Assembly (NCBI GenBank): GCA_905221605.1
Contig: CAJNDS010002109.1
Location: forward strand, 660,168-671,160
Source of the DNA: Symbiodinium natans
Lineage: Eukaryota; Sar; Dinophyceae; Suessiales; Symbiodiniaceae
Length of the DNA stretch: 10,993 bases
Direction of reading: 5' to 3'
Shown here: positions 6,731-10,993 of the stretch, one piece after another
How positions within the stretch are numbered: position 1 is the first letter of the stretch
Layout: every line of letters starts with the position of its first letter
The notes under the pieces: model-generated
The model's database searches: none
Seen by the model: the letters and a program-made list of their open reading frames with translations, nothing else
What the model was told of the DNA's origin: nothing
Program-made: the position numbers and the translations under genes

Positions 6731-6879
6731 TTTCATGGGGGAGTTGCCTATGTTGCAACCTTACGCCAACCACTCCAACAGTTCGAAGCCTCTACCCCCC
6801 CCATTCCCACACGCCTCAAACCCCCGAACCCTGGTTTGAGGGTTGAGAGGTTTCGGGCCTCTTGGGTCGGCGGCTCCTA

Positions 6880-6907
6880 AATTTAGGGTTTAGGGTTTAA
6901 GGTCAGG
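6880..6907 (+). repeat. Short telomere-like array, G-strand
   Basis: Two clean TTTAGGG units and decayed flanks. It has no C-strand partner immediately upstream. Confidence 0.78.
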
Positions 6908-7414
6908 TAGCATCTTGGGGTCTATGGCTCAGGGGTGTTCGGGTAGTTTGGACAAGGGGCAGGCGGGTTCATATCGCAGGGGCGCTGGGGTTCGTGGGCT
7001 TGGCCCGTGGGTTTCGGGCTCAGGGCGCGGGCTCAATAGGCCTTGCAAGGTTTTGCATGAGATTTTTTGTCATCTGGGGCGCGGGCTAAGCAGAACACGG
7101 GGGCAGCCGTCTCGACCTCGCGGGAGCACCATTTCAGGGCTGTTCTGACCTATAGGGTTCCTTTGAAGGAGTTCCTTCTTCAACGGTTCTGTAGTTCTGA
7201 AAAGGCGCCTACAAGGGCGCCACGTTGACCAACCTGCTGATGACAACTCCCCTTCAGGCTCCAAACTGATATGAAGGGTGTTGGCTCAGAGCGCATTGGG
7301 GCGTAGAGGCCCCACCTGGGACGCTATTTCCCTACAGTTGTTAAGTCGAAACTACCCCCTAGCTCATAGGTACAGCCCACACAACTGTAAGTAAAGAGAG
7401 AAGCCAGAACCCCA
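6908..7414. other. Unassigned stretch without telomere repeats
   Basis: About 500 bp of low-copy sequence. A 77-codon plus frame (6915-7148) and a 64-codon minus frame (7070-7264) overlap antiparallel; neither resembles a known family. GGCGCC occurs twice around 7204-7221, forming a small dyad. No splice structure or gene can be supported. Confidence 0.5.
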
Positions 7415-7575
7415 GCCCTAAACCCTAAACCCTAAACCCTAAACCCTAAACCCTAAACCCTTAACCCTAAACCCTAAACCCCTAACCCCTAACCCCTAAA
7501 CCCTAAACCCTAAACCCTAAACCCTAAACCCTAAACCCTAAACCCTAAACCCTAAACCCTAAACCCTAAACCCTA
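7415..7575 (-). repeat. Telomere-like array, C-strand
   Basis: CCCTAAA units with a few length variants (CCCTTAA, CCCCTAA repeated around 7478-7497), then about eleven perfect CCCTAAA units to 7575. It is the left arm of a convergent pair with a 101-bp spacer (7576-7676). Confidence 0.95.
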
Positions 7576-7676
7576 TCCTCCACCCGAGATTCAAGGCGAG
7601 CCCCCTTCGCTGAATGGCGTCGCGGCTTCACTTCCTAAAAGGACGCGAAGACCGAGGCTGGCAACGGGAAGGCCGC

Positions 7677-7792
7677 AGGGTTTAGGGTTTAGGGTTTAGG
7701 GTTTAGGGTTCAGGGTTTAGGGTTTAGGGTTTAGGGTTTTAGGGTTCAGGGTTTAGGGTTCAGGGTTTAGGGTTCAGGGTTTAGGGTTTAGG
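7677..7792 (+). repeat. Telomere-like array, G-strand, alternating TTCAGGG/TTTAGGG
   Basis: Mostly TTTAGGG with one TTCAGGG at 7709-7715. From 7745 to 7786 TTCAGGG and TTTAGGG alternate strictly, three times each, making a 14-bp higher-order unit. One unit near 7737 has an extra T. It pairs with 7415-7575. Confidence 0.95.
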
Positions 7793-8512
7793 ACCCCCTT
7801 ATTGCAATACCCGTGTGTAGAACACCTGCAAGCAAAAGCCATGCAACTTAGCGCAGCTGGCCATGCACAGACTGGAACTCTCGCTCGCATCGGACTTTCT
7901 TTTCCAGCCATGAGGCCGATAGAGTCGGGCAGATCCGAAAGGAACATGCTTTGCATGTGAAGCTGCAATCACACTCAGTGCTGGGGACAAACACACAAAC
8001 CCCCTGGCACACAAAAAAAAAACCACAACCCTCTTTGCGGCGGGAGGGCGGGGCTAAATTCTGAGACAAACAAGCAGAGGTGGCCTCAACTGTTGGCTGA
8101 CCAATTGGAAAGCTTGAGGGTCAACTCTTGAACGTGCAGCGCAACATGTGCAACATGCGTGTTCGCAATGACATGCAGAGCACGACAAGCAGAGTCATCA
8201 AACGAGAACATGTCAACACTGCAGGTGACTCAAACGCACACCTAGACACACAGCCAGGTACGTGGTTTGCTTTCAACACGGGCCATGTGCAATGAGGCCT
8301 CGTCAACAAGTGGAGATTTTCATATCTCCGTGGAGATCTGCATATCTCCTCCCATGATAGAGGCGGGGCGGGCGGACAGCCCTAATAGCTGCGACTCTCC
8401 TACTGCCCCAGGAGATCGGGGGGTCGAGCGCGCCGCAGCGGAATCCTCAAACCCCAAGCGCAAGCATCGTGGAATCACGTGTACTCGACGAGAGTTTTGC
8501 GGCTCAAGGTTT
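7793..8512. other. Largest unassigned stretch
   Basis: About 720 bp without telomere heptamers. It has a run of A (about 8012-8021) and the tandem dyad listed at 8311-8350. Three minus-strand frames (7774-8069) overlap one another and are at most 75 codons. A 95-codon plus frame (8267-8554) ends by reading the next telomere array. None shows a known domain. It could hold intron or intergenic DNA. Confidence 0.5.
8311..8350. repeat. Tandem pair of 20-bp dyad-symmetric units
   Basis: Unit 1 (8311-8330) and unit 2 (8331-8350) share TGGAGAT at the left and CATATCTCC at the right and differ at three positions. Each contains GGAGAT and ATCTCC in inverted order with a 6-base centre. Two adjacent dyads in otherwise unique DNA could be a dimeric regulator site, or a slippage duplication of one hairpin. 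Confidence 0.75.
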
Positions 8513-8555
8513 ACCCTAAACCCTAAACCCACAACCCTAAACCCTAAGCCCTAAA
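8513..8555 (-). repeat. Short telomere-like array, C-strand
   Basis: About six units, mostly CCCTAAA with CCCACAA and CCCTAAG. Confidence 0.88.
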
Positions 8556-8591
8556 GACAACTGACAAGAAAGCGTTGAGGCAAGACTTTGA

Positions 8592-8626
8592 GTTTAGGGT
8601 CTAGGGCCGAGCCCTAAACCTTAAAC
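8592..8626. repeat. G-then-C telomere-like inversion forming a tight hairpin
   Basis: A G-strand piece (8592-8607, GTTTAGGGTCTAGGGC) is followed after three bases (CGA) by its near reverse complement (8611-8626). Of 16 pairs, 14 are Watson-Crick, one is G-T and one is a mismatch. This order, G-strand then C-strand, is the order expected of two telomere ends joined together and is the reverse of the common convergent pairs. Confidence 0.85.
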
Positions 8627-8662
8627 CCGAACCCGAAACCCGAAACCCTAAACCCTGAACCC
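8611..8662 (-). repeat. Telomere-like array, C-strand with CCCGAAA variants
   Basis: Units include CCCTAAA, CCTTAAA, three CCCGAA(A) and CCCTGAA. Its first 16 bases form the right arm of the hairpin at 8592. It is the left arm of a convergent pair with a 90-bp spacer. Confidence 0.9.
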
Positions 8663-8752
8663 ACCTTCCCAGCGCGGTTAGGGGCCCGGCACCAGTGCGG
8701 AACTCCTGCAATGTGAGGGTGCCATCCTGGAAGGAGACTGAACCCTCGACCT

Positions 8753-8849
8753 AGGGTTTGGGGTTTGGGGTTTGGGGTTTAGGGTTTAGGGTTTGGGGTT
8801 TGCGGTTTGGGGTTTGGGGCTTGGGGTTTGGGGTTTGGGGTTTAGGGTC
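8753..8849 (+). repeat. Telomere-like array, G-strand, mainly TTTGGGG
   Basis: From 8757 to 8847 there are exactly thirteen 7-bp units in unbroken register: eight TTTGGGG, three TTTAGGG, one TTTGCGG and one CTTGGGG. It pairs with 8611-8662 and runs straight into a C-strand array at its right end. Confidence 0.95.
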
Positions 8850-8888
8850 CTTAAACCGAAAAACCTAAACCCGAAACCACCCTAAGCC
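8850..8888 (-). repeat. Degenerate telomere-like array, C-strand
   Basis: About five altered units (CCTTAAACCG, AAAAACC, TAAACCC, GAAACCA, CCCTAAG). It adjoins the G-strand array ending at 8849, giving a second G-then-C junction in this region. A 51-bp spacer separates it from the next G-strand array. Confidence 0.8.
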
Positions 8889-8939
8889 ACTTCGTCTAGA
8901 GGCCATGGGAGTCCCGCCTTGTTCTCATCCAGTAGGTCC

Positions 8940-9072
8940 TGGGTTTAGGGTTTTGGGTTTTGGGTTTTGGGTTTAGGGTTTAGGGTTTAGGGTTTAGGGT
9001 TTAGGGTTTAGGGTTTCGGGTTTCAGGTTTCAGGGTTTCAGGGTTTCAGGGTTTTAGGGTTTGGGTTCTGGG
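8940..9072 (+). repeat. Telomere-like array, G-strand with TTTTGGG and TTTCAGGG blocks
   Basis: One TTTAGGG, three TTTTGGG (8951-8971), six TTTAGGG (8972-9013), then TTTCGGG, TTTCAGG, three 8-bp TTTCAGGG (9028-9051), TTTTAGGG and a decayed tail. Scattered G-rich words continue to about 9130. Confidence 0.94.
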
Positions 9073-9180
9073 ATATGGGTATGGGACTAGGGGGTCAAGG
9101 GGCTCAAGGGTTCAGGGTTTAGGATTGAGGACTTGTCAACCATGCCCCAAAGGTTATTCAAAACCCGGGTTCCATGATAT

Positions 9181-9230
9181 CCCTAAACCGGGTTTAGGGT
9201 TTAGGGCTTAGGGCTTAGGGTTTAGGGTTG
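9181..9230 (+). repeat. Perfect telomeric palindrome leading into a G-strand array
   Basis: CCCTAAACC-G-GGTTTAGGG (9181-9199) is a perfect inverted repeat with a one-base centre, here in C-then-G order with no spacer. It continues as about five TTTAGGG or CTTAGGG units. Confidence 0.9.
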
Positions 9231-9424
9231 CAGGTGTTCTGGCCCAAGGGACTCAAGGAGGGACCGTTAGAAGGCACCTTCGGGGGTTGGGCGCCTTGGG
9301 AACATGGGGACTTTGCATCCAGAAAGCAGTCTCACCGCTCTTCGAAGCCATTCACAGCGCATGGTCAGTTATCGAGATCACGAATCATGGTCCCACCTAT
9401 TCTGGCCATGTTCTAAGTTATCTA

Positions 9425-9457
9425 AATCCTAAGCCCTGAACCCTAAACCCTAAACCA
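9425..9457 (-). repeat. Short telomere-like array, C-strand
   Basis: About four to five units (TCCTAAG, CCCTGAA, CCCTAAA twice). The next G-strand array is over 300 bp away, so it is not part of a close pair. The preceding 9231-9424 holds a 62-codon open frame (9228-9416) with no recognised domain. Confidence 0.85.
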
Positions 9458-9770
9458 ACAAGTAATTTGCTTTATAAATCGGGAACCTGCCACATCGTGG
9501 CCGCTTGTCACTGCACAACACCTATAGCCAACACTTATACATCTTAGATTCCAGAGTAACCTAAGAATAAAAACGGTGCCCTTTTTTGGTTTAAAGGGGG
9601 CTTCGAAGGGAACCTAGACTCCCCCAAAACAAGCATGAAGGCCTACTTGGAGTCCTTGCACCGCTACTTCTCGTGACTTGGCAGAGCCCAAGAAGAAGGC
9701 CCCCCAAAATGAGGGGGTCTTGGGGGCTTCTTTTTGTGCGGATCCGACGATTCTACCAAGAGTCGTCTTC
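9458..9770. other. Unassigned stretch with a stem-loop
   Basis: Low-copy, AT-richer sequence at the left (9458-9590). No gene is recognised. It contains the stem-loop listed at 9693-9732. Confidence 0.5.
9693..9732 (+). other. Stem-loop followed by a T run
   Basis: Arm AAGAAG-GC-CCCCCAA (9693-9707) pairs with TTGGGGGCTTCTT (9720-9732), leaving a small bulge and a 12-base loop. Three T follow, completing a run of five T. In bacteria this would look like an intrinsic terminator, but the surroundings are eukaryotic, so I list it only as a structure. Confidence 0.6.
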
Positions 9771-9866
9771 AGGGTTTAAGGTTAGGGTTTAGGGTTTAGG
9801 GTTTAGGGTTTAGGGTTTAGGGTCTAGGGTTTACGGTTTACGGTTTAGGGTTTAGGTTTTAGGGGG
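9771..9866 (+). repeat. Telomere-like array, G-strand
   Basis: A decayed start is followed by about six TTTAGGG units and then variants TCTAGGG, TTTACGG (twice) and TTTAGGTTTT. Confidence 0.92.
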
Positions 9867-10285
9867 AGCCTCAAGTCTTTAACCCTCCTAAGGGCTTTTT
9901 GGGCTTGGGGCTTTCAGGGTTTCGGGTAGCCCAAAAGACCCGGCCCTGGCTCCAACACCAAGCCAGGCGTCGTAGATGACGCGGGCGTTCGCTTGAGTCG
10001 CAAGACCTGTGCGAGAGGGCTGCTTCCCCAACTAGAGGGCTCCTATTTCGGGCTTCGGAATGGCATCCAATGACATCATCCTCACAATAATAACGGCAGT
10101 CATATGTACCAAGATATATTTCTCACATGAGGTAGGGTGTATATTTCTTGTACCCCCAAAAGGACACCCAATATATACGCTCACCAATATTGAAAAGGAA
10201 CCTTATATACACTCACCAAAAACAGGAAAATAAACCCTGCTTCAATATGAAACTAGGTTTTCTAATACTAGTATCCCCAGATCCT
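9867..10285. other. Unassigned stretch
   Basis: The right part (about 10080-10265) is AT-rich compared with the rest of the window and holds copy B of the short dispersed repeat. No open frame of note and no RNA gene are recognised. Confidence 0.5.
10180..10206 (+). repeat. Short dispersed repeat, copy B
   Basis: This 27-bp sequence matches 503-528 except for one extra G. A partial echo, ACTCACCAA, follows at about 10211. The flanks on either side do not match those of copy A by eye. Confidence 0.7.
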
Positions 10286-10316
10286 GAGCCCCTGAACCCT
10301 GAACCCGGGTGTAGGG

Positions 10317-10441
10317 TTTAGGGTTTAGGGTTTAGGGTTTAGGGTTTAGGGTTTAGGGTTTAGGGTTTAGGGTTTAGGGTTTAGGGTTTAGGGTTTAGGG
10401 TTTAGGGTTTAGGGTTTAGGGTTTAGGGTTTAGGGTTTAGG
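10317..10441 (+). repeat. Longest perfect TTTAGGG run
   Basis: Seventeen perfect TTTAGGG units (10317-10435) and a partial one. Directly upstream is a short C-strand patch with CCCTGAA units (about 10290-10306), joined through CCCGGG, so this is another C-then-G inversion with almost no spacer. Perfection suggests recent addition or expansion. Confidence 0.96.
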
Positions 10442-10524
10442 CCGAGTGGCCCAGGTGCGCAAGGGCGGCAGACCACTCCGACAGGTTCAGCGGCCGAGTG
10501 ACCTGGAGACCGCTAGGGCTAAAG

Positions 10525-10572
10525 TTTAGGGTTTAGGGGTTTTCGGGTTTAGGGTTTAGGGTTTAGGGTTCA
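10525..10572 (+). repeat. Telomere-like array, G-strand
   Basis: About six to seven units with one GGTTTTCGGG interruption. An 83-bp GC-rich segment (10442-10524) separates it from the preceding array. GGCCGAGTG occurs twice in that segment (starting at about 10440 and 10491). Confidence 0.92.
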
Positions 10573-10690
10573 GCATCTCTGGTCCAAGCATTCACTAGTT
10601 GAGCAGCTTTCAAGGCCACAGGGGAATACCCACCCGCCCATTGGGTCCCACACCATTAGGAAAAATATCAACCTCCTTCTTCTCTAGGCA

Positions 10691-10852
10691 CGTGGTCAAC
10701 AGAATGGATTTGTTAACCACATGTTTCTGTTTCAAGCGGACAAGAAAACCAAACGTGGTCAACAGAATGGATTTGTCAACCACATGTTTCTGTTTCAAGC
10801 GGACAAGAAAACCAACGTGGTCAACAGAATGGATTTGTTAACCACATGTTTC
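10691..10852 (+). repeat. 63-bp tandem repeat, 2.6 copies, with internal hairpin
   Basis: Copy 1 is 10691-10753 (63 bp), copy 2 is 10754-10815 (62 bp, one A lost) and copy 3 is partial (10816-10852). Each has GTGGTCAAC and, after 11 bases, GTTAACCAC (copies 1 and 3) or GTCAACCAC (copy 2), a 9-bp stem with one mismatch. An open frame spans it with a 21-residue peptide period, but the 62-bp copy shifts the frame in the third unit, which argues against coding. Confidence 0.92.
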
Positions 10853-10993
10853 CATTCGGGAACTTATTCTTTGGAAGCCATCTTGAGTTCTTGAGTCGTT
10901 TGAGGGGCTTCAGGGGCCTCAAAAACAGGCGCGGTCATTCGGGAACTTATTCTTTGGAAGCCATCTTGAATCGACTCTTTTTGAGGGGCTCCA
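10853..10993 (+). repeat. 83-bp tandem repeat running off the window
   Basis: A 34-bp block beginning CATTCGGGAACTTATTC occurs at 10853-10886 and again, identical, at 10936-10969. A second shared block, TTTGAGGGGCT, follows each. The segment between these blocks differs. The second copy is cut by the window end, so the copy number is unknown. It adjoins the 63-bp repeat directly, at its break inside copy 3. Confidence 0.85.

Noticed and set aside
6772-6800. B-box-like AGTTCGAAGCC
   Set aside because: The bases on either side do not form the five-pair T stem, and no A box lies at the right distance.
6915-7264. Antiparallel 77- and 64-codon frames as a gene pair
   Set aside because: They overlap each other on opposite strands, are short, lack domains, and similar lengths are expected in GC-rich non-coding DNA.
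423-9072. CRISPR array or similar spaced repeats
   Set aside because: The repeats are tandem heptamers without spacers of regular length between units, and no cas genes are present.
9693-9735. Bacterial-style intrinsic terminator
   Set aside because: The hairpin and T run are real, but the telomere heptamers make this eukaryotic DNA, where such terminators do not apply.
10441-10524. Possible tRNA-like gene (GGCCGAGTGGCCCAGG resembles a leucine/serine tRNA A box)
   Set aside because: There is no matching B box (GGTTCAGCGG departs from the consensus), no anticodon stem and no acceptor pairing.
10599-10841. 80-codon frame with a 21-residue peptide period
   Set aside because: The period follows from the 63-bp repeat. 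The 62-bp second copy puts the third copy out of frame, and no domain is recognised.

Overview
This window looks like nuclear DNA from a eukaryote with Arabidopsis-type telomere repeats. The heptamer TTTAGGG (CCCTAAA on the other strand) occurs in about two dozen separate arrays. That heptamer is typical of plants and many green algae, and is also found in several alveolates and other algal lineages, where interspersed internal copies are known (for example in coccidian genomes). It argues against animals and most fungi, which use TTAGGG. The sequence alone does not fix the species. A subtelomeric or interstitial-telomere-rich position is likely, but no terminal telomere is present because arrays of both orientations are scattered across the window.

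I found no convincing protein-coding gene, tRNA, rRNA or known transposon. The open frames are short, and most either run through telomere heptamers, poly-G tracts or a 9-bp minisatellite, or show no recognisable domain. The window should be read as a repeat landscape with unassigned low-copy stretches between arrays.

Layout: 1-500 C-strand arrays then a G-strand array; 651-992 a long array whose heptamer changes in ordered blocks; 1058-1089 poly-G; 1200-1691 unassigned; 1692-2036 paired C/G arrays; 2037-2846 unassigned with small arrays; 2847-3035 paired arrays; 3443-3960 paired arrays passing into a 62-69 bp composite tandem repeat; 4188-4650 paired arrays; 4771-5266 small arrays, one with a 9-bp period; 5351-6342 a GC-rich block of poly-G tracts, a GGAGGGCGC minisatellite and an imperfect 28-bp inverted repeat; 6373-6907 degenerate arrays; 6908-7414 unassigned; 7415-7792 paired arrays; 7793-8512 unassigned with a tandem dyad; 8513-9230 dense arrays with TTTGGGG, TTTTGGG and TTTCAGGG variants and direct inversions; 9231-10285 mostly unassigned; 10317-10572 G arrays; 10691-10993 two non-telomeric tandem repeats, the second running off the end.

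The most notable pattern is that a C-strand array is followed after roughly 90-120 bp by a G-strand array at eight places. The intervening segments look unrelated to one another, and distances in the opposite order (G array then C array) are not regular. Each unit has the layout of a tiny linear molecule capped at both ends. Whether that reflects captured telomere-capped fragments, a foldback structure or something else is open.
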